A stretch of DNA of 64,000 nucleotides from Maylandia zebra (lineage: Eukaryota > Chordata > Actinopteri > Cichliformes > Cichlidae): the NCBI RefSeq assembly GCF_041146795.1, contig NC_135171.1:1035001-1099000 (forward strand), read 5' to 3'. This document shows, piece after piece, positions 8,711-18,967 of the stretch (positions are counted from its first letter, which is position 1; each line of letters starts with the position of its first letter). The translations under genes and the position numbers were made by a program. The notes under the pieces are model-generated. The model was not told where the DNA came from and searched no databases. It saw only the letters and a program-made list of their open reading frames with translations.

Positions 8711-11707
8711 CTAATTCAACAGCTTTGCTCGCAACTCTTTGACTCTTGGACTTTCCACTGTTGTGCCTACATCAATATTGTACACAGTGGTCTGCAAAAA
8801 TGTGTACAGGCTGGACAGAACGTCTTCATATTTCACACTGAAAACAAAGTGGCACTTGAACAGCTCATCAAATGCACCCAGTGATGTGCCTGACTGACAT
8901 GGAAGAAGCTTTCGATCCAAGACTATGTAGAAGCTGAAAACCTGTGCTTTTGAAGTCCCTGTGGCCAGGAGATATGGCTGAGGGTTTCCTTCATTGTTCA
9001 TGAGGTGATCCTCAAGGCTCTGGCAAGACTGAAACACAATAAAAAGCATCACTTTATAAACCCTTGGGTTAAGAAAAAGGAAAGGGGAGACAGAACTGAA
9101 CTTCACTAACATATAAAAACTGATTGAGGGTATGAGCAGAAAATAAGTGATCCATTCACACATTATGCACACTGCTGCTTTTTTGATAACTTTTAAAAAT
9201 GAAAACTAAAATTACTACACTAATAAAGTGTTACTTTAGGACACTACTTGGCTCATCAGCATCATCCATTTCTTCGTTCAAAGCAGATTTCAGCAATCTT
9301 TTCAGAAGACAAGTCTCTTTAAGGTCTCTGGCTTCCCTGGCAACCTTGTCTTTAAAACTGGTGTTCCATTTTTCCAGGAACCTGGAAGCAGTCTCTACTC
9401 CAAACATCACTGCAAAGTCCTGCAAAATCTAACAAAGGAGAAGTATGTCCATTAAAATCAATTTTTTTAAGTCAAGTATTTTTCAGATCCCCATTTGTTT
9501 ACCTACCAGTCCTTTAGTGTCCAAAAACCGAGGAAACATCTGAAGAATGTTTGCTGATTCTTGTGGGTCATGGAGTATCTGCTGACGATAGTAGAATGTC
9601 TCTCTCATCTTCTGGAAGACTATATCTTGGTCAGTGGTGTGATGAAGAAGAGACATGGCTTCCATACATTGATCTCTTGTTTGCTGGTCATTAGTGAAAC
9701 CAAACTTCCTTCGTGATGTGGGCCCTCCTTTCAGTTCCACTCTGTTCTGTGAAGCAGTGGGGGATTTGGATTGACGTTGCACTGTCTTGATATGCCATTC
9801 AAGAAAACCTTTGTTGCTCTGAATGTCATAGAAATGCTCCTACAGAAAGAAAGAAATTGCATACATTGTAGAGTGTGTATATATATTTATATATATGTGT
9901 AGGGAGAGAGACAGAGAGAGAGAGAGAGAGCAAGTCTTATTACACACTACAGTTACAGAGCAAACTCACATATCCCTTTTTGGAGTACGGATCCTTCAAA
10001 GATGGGAAGAGTGACACGATTCCAAGTGCATGAAACTCCTTCGTTGCTTTACTTACAGTTCTCCTGCAAAAGCAGAAGTGTTTTTTGATAAGATCCTTGC
10101 CAGTTTTAAAAATGAATAGAATAAACATCATTCCTCTTACCCTTCCTTTTCACGCATGTGAGCTACAATGATGTTCACCATTAATCGCCTGGTGGAATCT
10201 TTCAAACTCCCAGTTTTTTCATACTCATGGATGACAGTCACCCCTGCTGGTTTGGAAGTCAGAATCTGCTCCACTGTCTAAACACATTTGATACAAAGAA
10301 CAAAAAATTGACAAAAAATGAGACTATTTTAACCCAAACAACAATTTCAATCTGTGGATTATACATATGAACTACATGAAATACTATATCAAATTATTTT
10401 TCTCTAATCTGTTTTATCTTCGTGTTTAAGCTTTTTCAAGTAATGACAACTAAAGAGTCAAATACAAGTCCATTAAGTAATGTATCTACATTTCTTGCAT
10501 GTATGCTGTCCAATAGAGGCTGAACCATTTGAAGTCCGGCATCGCTTGTGTCACTGCTCTGACTGCTGGTGGTTGAGACAGACAATGTATCTGTTAGACT
10601 TGGAGAGGAGGGCTCTTCCACATGTTGCTTCAGGACAGTCAAATCTGAGGGTGACAAACAAAAATACTACAATATAAGGCATATACAATCAAAAATCAAC
10701 TACAACAAAGCTACCATTTACGCACATAGGGCCAGTAAATTGTATGCTTTGATTAAATTATACTTTCTCCCAGGAGAACAGATGGTTATTTTGTATTTTA
10801 TTATGGTAATATACAATTTACATACCACAAGGTGTGAGTGTCACATAGTGTGTTAGGTCTGAGCAGTCACGCAGCTTCTTGGATGATTCCGTTTCCAGGA
10901 TGTCTGAAATGCATGTGATAAATCCAACTTACTGTTGAGCCATTAAAACAGCATTTTGTGATTGTTACCACAGGATATTAGACAAATTAAAAAAGGTTTA
11001 TTTAAGAGTAACTGTAGAAATCAAATCCCACAAAATCTATCAGAGCATATATTTACTTACCTTCAGCTTCAGTATAGATGACAAAACACACCTCTTTGAC
11101 TCCTGCAAGTTCAGGAAAGACATCCTCATCCACCTCTATACCCTGCTCATCTGTGACTTTCAGTGCTGCATTTTCTGGTATGAGAAACTTCTGCTGCACT
11201 GAAGTAAAATCATCACTTAGTTAATAACAACATTATCATTTCCTCTTTAATGACTTAGTACAAACCATAACCATAACCATGGGCGATCGTGGCTCAAGAG
11301 TTGGGAGTTCGCCTTGTAATCGGAAGGTTGCCGGTTCGAGCCCCGGCTCGGACAGTCTCGGTCGTTGTGTCCTTGGGCGAGACACTTCACCCGTTGCCTA
11401 CTGGTGGTGGTCAGAGGGCCCGGTGGCGCCAGTGTCCGGCAGCCTCGCCTCTGTCAGTGCACCCCAGGGTGGCTGTGGCTACAATGTAGCTTGCCATCAC
11501 CAGTGTGTGAATGTGTGTGTGAATGGGTGGATGACTGGATATGTAAAGCGCTTTGGGGTTCTTAGGGACTAGTAAAGCGCTATATAAATACAGGCCATTT
11601 ACCAGGCCATAACTTACCTGCTCTCACAAAATCTGTGAAGCTGACTTTTCCAATTTGACATATTTCTTTGTCTTTCTGTGTTTTACTTTTATCAACATCT
11701 TGGCCAC
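8711..11707 (-). CDS. SAMD3-like multi-exon gene, first exon(s) not found
   Basis: Exons by splice signals and frame: 11,618-11,707; 11,061-11,198; 10,826-10,903; 10,490-10,644; 10,141-10,277; 9,970-10,063; 9,507-9,839; about 9,235-9,428; 8,711-9,028 (ends LRAKLLN, TAG). Phases agree across the first eight. Exon 2 (KFLIPENAALKVTDEQGIEV) resembles a CIDE-N/PB1-type domain. The middle exons (ILQMFPRFLDTKGL, then MFGVETASRFLEKWN) and the last exon (NIDVGTTVESPRVKELR) resemble the body of fish proteins annotated SAMD3-like, a large family of unknown role. No SAM domain is visible, and no initiator ATG is seen before 11,707. The eighth exon's obvious donor (AA|GTAACA) leaves the wrong phase for the last exon, so either an exon is missed or the copy is damaged. 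A SINE sits in intron 1. Confidence 0.6.
9880..9935. repeat. TA/GA microsatellite in intron
   Basis: A TATATATTTATATATATG stretch is followed by (AG)n at about 9,903-9,930, inside an intron of the SAMD3-like gene. Confidence 0.8.
11271..11613 (+). mobile_element. tRNA-derived SINE (plus copy)
   Basis: Same family as 4,403-4,706, in the opposite orientation. The head GGGCGATCGTGGCTCAAGAG begins near 11,280, the B box GGTTCGAGCCC is near 11,332, and the tail CTATATAAATACAGGCC ends near 11,600. A candidate target duplication CCATAAC is at 11,271-11,277 and 11,607-11,613; the flank repeats internally, so the exact limit is uncertain. It lies in an intron of the SAMD3-like gene. Confidence 0.9.
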
Positions 11708-11994
11708 CTACGGAAAAAACCTTTACTAATATGAAACATAACATGTGGAAGAAGAAGAGGCTGTTTATGATAACTTTATGTGAACTGTGTATAACGTAAT
11801 CCATAAACACTTTCTAACATTGAGCTAGCCTGTCCACACTAGCTACTGCTTAAAATCTATTTAGCTAGGCTAGGTTTAGCAGACAATGTGACTGCATGTT
11901 TGCCGCGTCCTTGTCTTTTCAGGTCTGGCGACAGGGTTGTGTGCATATCTGTGAAGCAGGACTAACTAACTTACGTTAATGGTACCTTGATATC

Positions 11995-13820
11995 CAGTGT
12001 TGGGTAAGTTACTTTAAAATAGTAACTTAGTTACATTACTAGTTACTTCTCTCAAAAGTAACTCAGTTACTTCAAGTTACTCGTTACTTTCAAAGTAACT
12101 AGTTACTAGGGAAAGTAACTTTGGTTTTACTCAGAATTCTCTTGTTAATGTGTTGCTTCCATAACTTTGCCAGTCTTCTAGCTTGCTTACTTGCCACAAG
12201 TGCACTGTGCCACCTACCAATAGAAAGGAAAAGATAATGTGCATATTTCCACGAGAGAAATCCCACACCTGGACCGTCATTGACTGCTGCCATGATTCTA
12301 GCCTGCGTCACAGCGTCATGTGTGCCTTTTACATCCAACACAAAAACTGCAGTCGTGGTGCTTTCGATTGTACTCAGAACTCGGAAATTCTGCCTTCTGA
12401 ATAGGAAGATGTAGGTAACACCAGACTGCAGATGAGCTGCATACAGGGCTGGACTGGGACAGAAAATTGGCCCGGGCATTTTGACTAGAGACCGGCCCAC
12501 CATTATAGGAAAAATCATAAAGCCTTTGAATGAAAATAAACACTGTTGTGACAGTGATGTACACTGTTTTGATGGTATATATGCATCAATCTATCAATCG
12601 TTTGTTGTAAGATTCAGATAATTATTTTTTAAAAGCTAGACATTTTAAATGAGAATAAGAAAGAAAAGTATTTCTTTGTGCCCCCCTTTCCCTGTTAATG
12701 CCCTACCTGCCCCCCTGGCCACACTTTGCTAGACCCGCCCCCGCACAGTTACCAGCTGTCAGCTACCTAAAAAAGGATCCTGGTGTTATTTGTCTCTCAG
12801 AAACAGTTCATAACTTCCCTTCAACTCATTCATGTCACCTAAAAGGTAAACCTGTTTCTCCATCACCTGTTCAGTTCTGATGATTCAGTAAGGACATCTC
12901 CTGGTTTCATCTTCATGTTTCCCTCTCACCACATATCCAAACCGACATCATGACCAGCAGTTTTTTTGCAGCTGTGGCTCCAGCAAACATCAGCTGATAC
13001 TAGAAAGTAATATTAAATAAATTCTAACAACAGCTGATCAAGCTTAAATGTGCTGCTGTTGTTTAACGCGACATCCGCTGGTTTCCTCTTTCGGCGCAAA
13101 GTGAGCGATAAACAAACAAGAGAGAAAAGCCGATCAGCTGATCATTGATCAGTTTTCATGACTTAAGTAGAAACGGGAGAGGGAGGGGGGGAGAATGAGA
13201 GAAGAAGAGGCAGCTGTGCAGCAAAGACAGAATAACTCCAGCTTTGTGCCTTTTTCATTGTAGCTGAATTACGGGACAAACTGTTCCTTTTCACCTCAAT
13301 AAGAAACGCGTAATATTTTCTCTGAATACCAGACGGGACGGTTGGCAACTCTAATAACTTATGAACAAAATAAAGTTCAACATCATTAACTTCATAACAC
13401 CCACCCAGCTTTATAGAAACTCCGTCATGCTAGCTAGCACGCAGTACGGAAAAAGTCAGCACAACGAAAATAAACTCCACCTAAACTTGGTTCATATCTG
13501 ACCCAGAGAGACTGCAGGTCATAACTTCTTACCTGAAGTTCAGTTCACACTTGGACCGGCGGCCGCCTCGGGTCTCTTTTCCTTCTGCGTCCCTTTTCCT
13601 TCATCCACCTGCTGGCCTCCACCACTTGCTAATGTTACTGAATCTGTGGAAGCTACGCGATAGCCACCACACGAAGTAACGAGTAACGACCCTATCTAAA
13701 TCCCAGTAACGACTAACGCATTCCTGGTTTTGGCATAATAACTAGTTACCGTGCTCGTTACCACAATAATAACGTAGTTACTGTAACGCATTACTTAATA
13801 ACGCGTTAGTCCCAACACTG
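11995..13820. mobile_element. Non-autonomous hAT element with 8-bp target duplication
   Basis: An 1,826-bp element with imperfect terminal inverted repeats, CAGTGTTGGGTAAGTTACTT at the left and ...TAGTCCCAACACTG at the right. It is flanked by the direct repeat TTGATATC at 11,987-11,994 and 13,821-13,828. An 8-bp duplication with CAG/CTG ends is the hAT pattern. Subterminal regions are full of GTAACT / AGTTAC motifs in both orientations, possible transposase binding sites. A minus-strand ORF at 12,099-12,518 (GPGVGFLSWKYAHYLF) looks like a relic of a hAT transposase N-terminus. No DDE core is present, so it cannot move itself. Confidence 0.9.
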
Positions 13821-14189
13821 TTGATATCTCATCAATGCAGGCTGCACCTCTCTTTGGTTAAATACGGCCATTACCATGAGTCTAAACACAATATTACTGT
13901 AGTTAGCTAACGTTAAATGAAACATTAGTGTTAAAAAAAAGAAATACAAATGAACGTTTTCATTGACAACGTGAAATGTGTATCTTCAAATACAGTAAGA
14001 TTAGTTAGCTAACTTTTGACTAATGTTAGCCTAGCTGCTATCAACGAATCAGCGTAACATGCAGAAAACACGTGTAGTGCTAGTTAGTTAACTTTATATT
14101 TTACTTATGCATCCATGTAACTGAACATATATATATAAATAACATTACTACACTCACAGAAAATTCCAAAATAAATAAAGTATTTTTAC

Positions 14190-14746
14190 CGAGGCGGCCG
14201 CCGGTCCGAGTGTCAGGTGAACTGAACTTCAGGTAAGAAGTTATGACCTGCAGTCTATCTGGGTCAGATATAAACCAAGTTTAGGTGGAGTTTATTTTCG
14301 TTATGCTGACTTTTTACAGTCAGTTACAATAACTCGTACTGCGTACTAGCTAGCATGACGGAGTTTCTATACAGCTGGATGGGTGCTATGATGTTACTGA
14401 TAGTGAACTTTATTTTATTCATAAGGTTAGTTAGTAGAGTTGCCAACCGCCCCGTAAAAAACGGAATTCAGAGATGTAGTCAGAGAAAATATTACGCCTT
14501 TCGTATTGAGCTGAAAAGGAGCTCAGTTTGTCCCGTACTTTAGCTAGGATGGAAAAAGACACAAAGCTGGAGTTATTCTGTTTCGTTACGCTGCACAGCT
14601 GCCTCTTCTTCTCTCATTCTCTCCCCCTCCCTCTCCCGTTTCTACTTCAATCATAAAACTGATCAATGATCAGCTGATCGGTTTTTCTCTCTTGTTTGTT
14701 TATCGCACACTTTGCACCAGAAAGAGGAAACCAGCGGATGTCGCGC
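14190..14746 (-). mobile_element. Inverted fragment of the same hAT family
   Basis: The reverse complement of about 13,065-13,580 is repeated here with roughly 10% divergence by eye. Shared landmarks are GAGGCGGCCGCCGGTCC, CTTCAGGTAAGAAGTTATGA, CTAGCTAGCATGACGGAG and GATCAATGATCAGCTGATCG. It lacks the outer terminus, so it is a fragment and not the other end of the 11,995-13,820 element. Between them (13,829-14,189) is AT-rich sequence in which I see no gene. Confidence 0.88.
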
Positions 14747-14779
14747 CAGACAGAACCAAAGTGTGAGCAGTTGTTAGAA

Positions 14780-15300
14780 GACGAACATCACCCATCTTGA
14801 ACATCCATTGATCTGTATAGTGCACTCTATGTAGTATTTTGTAGTGTATTAATTGTAGGCTGGGATATCTAATCAATTTAAAGGTTTTTGAGCATTTCTG
14901 AGACCAGAGGTTTTGCTGTATAACTAGTCTGTCAAGCGGAATAAAGTCTGTTCTTTCTAATGTATATTCAAAGTATTTAATTCCTTTTCGACGCCAATCT
15001 GGGAAGTTAATCATATCATTGTTCTGTAGTATGTCAGGGTTGTTCCAGATAGGTGTACATTTGCATGGGATTAATGAAGACCTTTTTAGAAACTCCCACC
15101 ATGCTGTCAGAGAAGAGCTGATGTTGATGCTTTTAAAGCATTCATGTTGTTTGATGTTTGAGCTGATAAATGGAAGGTCTGAAATCTCTAGATTATTACA
15201 TAGTGCCTGTTCTGCATCTAGCCAGGGCTCATCTAAGAGGGCATGTTTTAAACATCCTGAGATCAATTGTAGCATATGTAACCCACATAAAAATAAAAAG
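14780..15300 (-). pseudogene. L1-type ORF2 C-terminal fragment, internally deleted
   Basis: The minus-strand translation has [20 protein letters not shown], then [27 protein letters not shown] and QLIHYKILHRVHYTD. These match, almost residue for residue, the plus-strand fragment at 42,472-43,942. About 80 codons between the LDRLVIQ and NLWSQKC blocks are missing here. It abuts the hAT fragment at 14,746. Confidence 0.88.
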
Positions 15301-15309
15301 AACTGCATC

Positions 15310-16130
15310 TATAACTAAATCGGAATCTTAAATTCCAACCGGAGCGTGTCCATGAAGGCATCGTGACGCGTCATGACGCACGCCACGCCGCGAGACTGCA
15401 CGTGCCTGTTGTGACCAATCCTATTCGCGAGGCACTATTATATGCCTTCCGGGTTGTCGCCTCGAAACGACGCGGGGGAGAGGCGTTAGCGGATGGAAGC
15501 AACAGGTACGTGGGGTGAGCGCTTTTCGAGATTGTCATTTATTTTAATTCATTACAATGGTTGGATATGTATTTGTTGTATTTTCTCATGGATTTCATTG
15601 TGTACACTGGAACTAAAGCTAGCTTGGGAAATTTAGATGAATTTTGCTAATGGTGGTCTTGTGATTATAGTGCAGGCTAGTGGTGCCCTGGAGAGACCAC
15701 AGCGACACCACTACTTTGGATGGTGAGCTAGGCCCAATGAGCCAGAACCCCAGCTATAACTTCCTGCGGTCTGGTAGGAGGCTGCTGCGGCCTACACTCT
15801 CCCCTCTTGGTTTTCAGTCCCCTAAATCTCACTTTCGAGATCTCAGTCTTGGAATCTTAGTGCTGATCATCATACTTCCAATTTCAACCTGTCTAGACTG
15901 TCATACGCGTTGGACTTATATCAATCGTGAAATAAACTTTATGGACATTGTTTGCCAGAGGTTGGACGAGGTTGCTGCACCGCTGTGCAGCGGATATTTT
16001 ACAAGCTTGAATTATGTTTTATCTTTTCCTGTCTGCAGATTTTGTAAATATTGGTATTTGGTAATTGCACTTTATTTTCACTATAAATAATAACTGTAAT
16101 CACAATATCTGTGGTTGTATGTTTATTGTA
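15310..16130 (+). other. CpG-rich promoter-like segment and possible two-exon transcript
   Basis: About 15,330-15,500 is rich in CpG compared with its surroundings and holds GACCAATCC (CCAAT-like), CACTATTATATGCC (TATA-like) and CTTCCGGGTT (ETS-like). An ATG near 15,493 gives M-E-A-T before a good donor (CAACAG|GTACGTGG); an acceptor GATTATAG|TGCAGG follows near 15,671. Joined, the frame ends after about 22 codons. An open stretch of 136 codons at 15,680-16,090 has no known domain. AATAAA is at about 15,940. I cannot say whether this is a host gene, an LTR or another repeat. Confidence 0.3.
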
Positions 16131-16379
16131 CTTCACTCACCTCCTAGAGCCGAATCTGATATCTTCTGAATTAGCCCAACTACTCATAACCAACTTAAAT
16201 TATTTTAGCTTATGTACTTGCTACACATAGTTGCTAAGAAGTTAGGCAGATCCTCCTTTATCCTTGATCCTCTGTAGCATTTTGGTGGTGCCGACTGAAG
16301 CCCCATACCCATGAGACGGCATCTAAGACTGAAGGTGTTCTAAAACAAAAACATCTTCAATCTTTCGTCTCCTTGAACT

Positions 16380-16790
16380 CCACATAACTAACCATTTGGA
16401 CTTTGCAAAAGAGCACCAAGCACGGGAAATTGAAAGGTGGAAGAAAGTTTTCTCTGAGAAAAAATGTAACCTTAATGGTCCTGATGGTTTCCAACGTTAC
16501 TGGCAAGACAAGCAGATCCCGCCTGATATGTTTTGAGGATGATGGTCTGGGGTGCTTTTTCCTTCAGTGGAACAATGGAGCTTCAGGAGGTGCAGCTGTG
16601 TCAAACAGCTACTGGCTATATCCACATGTTGCAGAGAGCGTCCCTCATGACTGAGGGCCCACCTCTGTATGGTAACAACTGGGTTTATGGGTTTATCAAC
16701 AGGACAGCGCTACAGCACACAATGCCCACAGGACAAGGGACTTCTTCCAGGAGAATAATCACTTACAGAGGATTGGCTCTCTCTTGAATT
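16380..16790 (+). pseudogene. Tc1 transposase relic (second family)
   Basis: Plus-strand fragments read [18 protein letters not shown], then [20 protein letters not shown], then MMVWGAFSFSGTMELQEVQL, TGYIHMLQRASLMTEGP and an altered HNA..RDFFQENNIT region. These are the DDE-region landmarks of a different Tc1 family from the one at 2,623. Several frameshifts exist and no termini are visible. Confidence 0.85.
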
Positions 16791-16989
16791 TATGTAAGCA
16801 TCTTGCACATATTCAACACAGTTGCCTCATGCTTTAAAGTTAAGTGTAACTGTATATTGTTCAACACACTTGGTGAAAGCAAACTTTGGTTAAATCTTCA
16901 AGGTACTAATCACAAAAATCTTTAACAATAAAAACAAAAAACAAAGCCCAATGTCAAGTCTATTTGATACTCCCTTTATGACAAGAAAT

Positions 16990-18015
16990 TCTCTAGGACA
17001 CAAACAAATAGTGTAATTCTTTGGTAAGTCTTTCCAATGGCCTCTATGTAGAGTTCAGTCATACAGTATAGGGTGATCCTGGATTTTTCTTTTAGAGCAG
17101 GATAGAGCAGGATGTATTCTCCATCTCCCATATCCATATCATGGTTGATTTCATGGTTGAGTCTTTCAGTTTTTTAATGGCAGCACCCAAGAGCTTCTCA
17201 GATGACCAGCTTGGTTCAACATTTAATGGTAGTGCTTTCCCTCTTATGGGTGTCTTGTCAGTCTTTGTTTTGTTCATCATCCCAGCAAAAAGATAGATTA
17301 CATATTAGAAAAAATGATGGTGGTCACAGGTTGAAAACCTGTTGTCAGACAACAAAATAAAAGTTTTCAAATCTTTTTTAATAAAAACCTTCACTGTTTT
17401 CTTTGATTTCTTTTTTTTTCTTTTTGGATTTTGAGAGCATCCTCCTTTCAGGCTCTTTACCTTCAGGGTATTTGAACAAATGCTGAACAAATGACTTGGC
17501 TGAAAGGAGGGAATGAGAGGGAGATAGTAAGAGGCTCTTCATTAGTTTATCTTTGTATATAACTCAAAAGCAAACATGATAAAGTTAATACTGAAAAACA
17601 TATGAATATAGTATACATAAAACACCACCTCTTCCCAGTCAGATCCACCACAAACACGTTTTTGCTTTCAGAAATGTAGATTTATCAGTCATATCACACC
17701 GGATGTCTACAATTTCCCAACTACAAACAAATTCTTTGATTTATGACACTATTTGCTTATACATGAGTACAGATCTGAAAAGTTCAAACACCAAACATGT
17801 GAACAAGTCTTGCCCTCTTCATTTTATTTTCTTACAAAACTAGTTAGACTTAAAAGATAACAGCCGGTGCAGAAAGTATTACCTCTTTAGTATTTGAGGT
17901 CTGCTGCTGTGGCAGCAGCTTTAGCCAGGACAAAGCTGTTTTTTTCCACATGAACAATGAAATTTGTTTTCAAACTTAAACCCACAGAATGGACAATGCA
18001 TCTTGCCCTGAAAAA
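16990..18015 (-). pseudogene. Decayed multi-exon gene, possibly G2E3-like
   Basis: Three minus-strand coding patches. One is a Cys-rich patch near 17,930-18,005 (MHCPFCGFKFENKFHCSCGK, a zinc-ribbon-like CxxC..CxC). The second is a Lys-rich patch at 17,350-17,470. The third is a patch at 17,000-17,280 reading TPIRGKALPLNVEPSWSSEK, then after a frameshift GDGEYILLYPA and IGKTYQRITLFV. The last resembles a domain found in many fish proteins annotated as G2/M-phase-specific E3 ligase-like. Frameshifts and a missing HECT region argue for a relic. Family call is tentative. Confidence 0.35.
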
Positions 18016-18289
18016 CACAAGTTGTCTGAGTTTAGTTATTTATTTCACCTAAAGCAAAACAGCAGTCATATAAACCCTCATGTGTGTTTCAACAGATGAC
18101 AGATTTTCAGGCTAATAGTGAACATCTAATAGCAAACCTATATCTATAGTATTTTCATTCCTCACAAATCTGAAAAATTCTCCACTTCTTTTAAGTGTCT
18201 CCCAGAGCAATGCTTAGCATGTTTTGGTGTTTATGTGTCCTTTTGCAGCGTTTTTCTGTTTGCTGGTGTTTTCTAAAGTTGCAGTCCAT

Positions 18290-18660
18290 TTGGCCTCTCA
18301 TGGCCACCGTACCTTCCAGTTTCAACATAACTTTGCACCAGTGAACCAAGTAAGGTTCATAAAGACATGGTTGAGCAAATTTCGTGTGGAAGAATCTTAC
18401 TGAACTACAAAGAGTCCTGTCTACAACCCGATAGAACAGTTTTGGATTGAATTAGAGCAGAGCTTCTTATCCCACAGTGTCTGACCTCACAAATGTGCTT
18501 CGAGAGAAATAGTGAAAAGTTACCATAAATACACTACTAACACTCCCAGAAGGGTTGAAGGTTTTATAGCTGCAACGGGTGGGTCAGCATTGTATTAAAC
18601 TTCTATGCATGTGAAAGCAGAAAAGAAAATAATTTTGGCAATATAGTGCATTTTGCAAGG
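18290..18660 (+). mobile_element. Tc1 3'-end relic (third family)
   Basis: Nucleotide similarity to the C-terminal part and 3' end of a common fish Tc1 family: AACCCGATAGAACAGTTTTG (the PIE/DLNPIEHLW region), GTGTGTGACC-like GTCTGACCTCACAAATG, AGAAGGGTTGAAGG.TTATAGCTGCAA, ending near TTTTGGCAATATAGTG at about 18,635-18,650. Heavily decayed; the 5' half is absent. Confidence 0.75.
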
Positions 18661-18914
18661 TTAGAAACTCTAAGCAGTAATTAACACTTTATTCAAAGCT
18701 GAGGTGACCACTGTGACATTATTTTTGTTTTATTTGCTTTTTGTACGAGACAAAATCACTATTAGGCTGATGATGTCTGAACTGAGGCCTTCATTTTTGA
18801 TGACGCGGGTTATACCCTGTTTATGGCAACTCTATCTATGTATCCAAGGACCCGAGTTATATAGGTGAATGAATGAATGTGTAGATAGAGGATACACTGA
18901 TACACTTTAGTCCC

Positions 18915-18920
18915 TTTAAT
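18915..18920 (-). promoter_or_regulatory. Poly(A) signal of chitinase gene
   Basis: ATTAAA on the minus strand, about 48 bases past the chitinase stop codon at 18,968. It is a common variant of AATAAA in a suitable position. Confidence 0.6.
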
Positions 18921-18967
18921 AGATGATGTTGGCACCAGATGTAATACACAATGCCTCTGCTCCAGGC

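Noticed and set aside
11279..11350. tRNA gene suggested by A- and B-box sequences (also 4,620-4,700 and 36,290-36,350)
   Set aside because: The tRNA-like head is followed by a SINE body and tail, with target duplications at the first two; no clean cloverleaf.
11836..11840. CACTA at 11,836 as the terminus of a CACTA element around the SAMD3-like/Tnp2-like pair
   Set aside because: Wrong orientation for a right-hand end and no matching inverted partner or target duplication was found.
12099..12518. A functional hAT transposase gene
   Set aside because: Only an N-terminal-like relic is present; no DDE core, and the element is too short.
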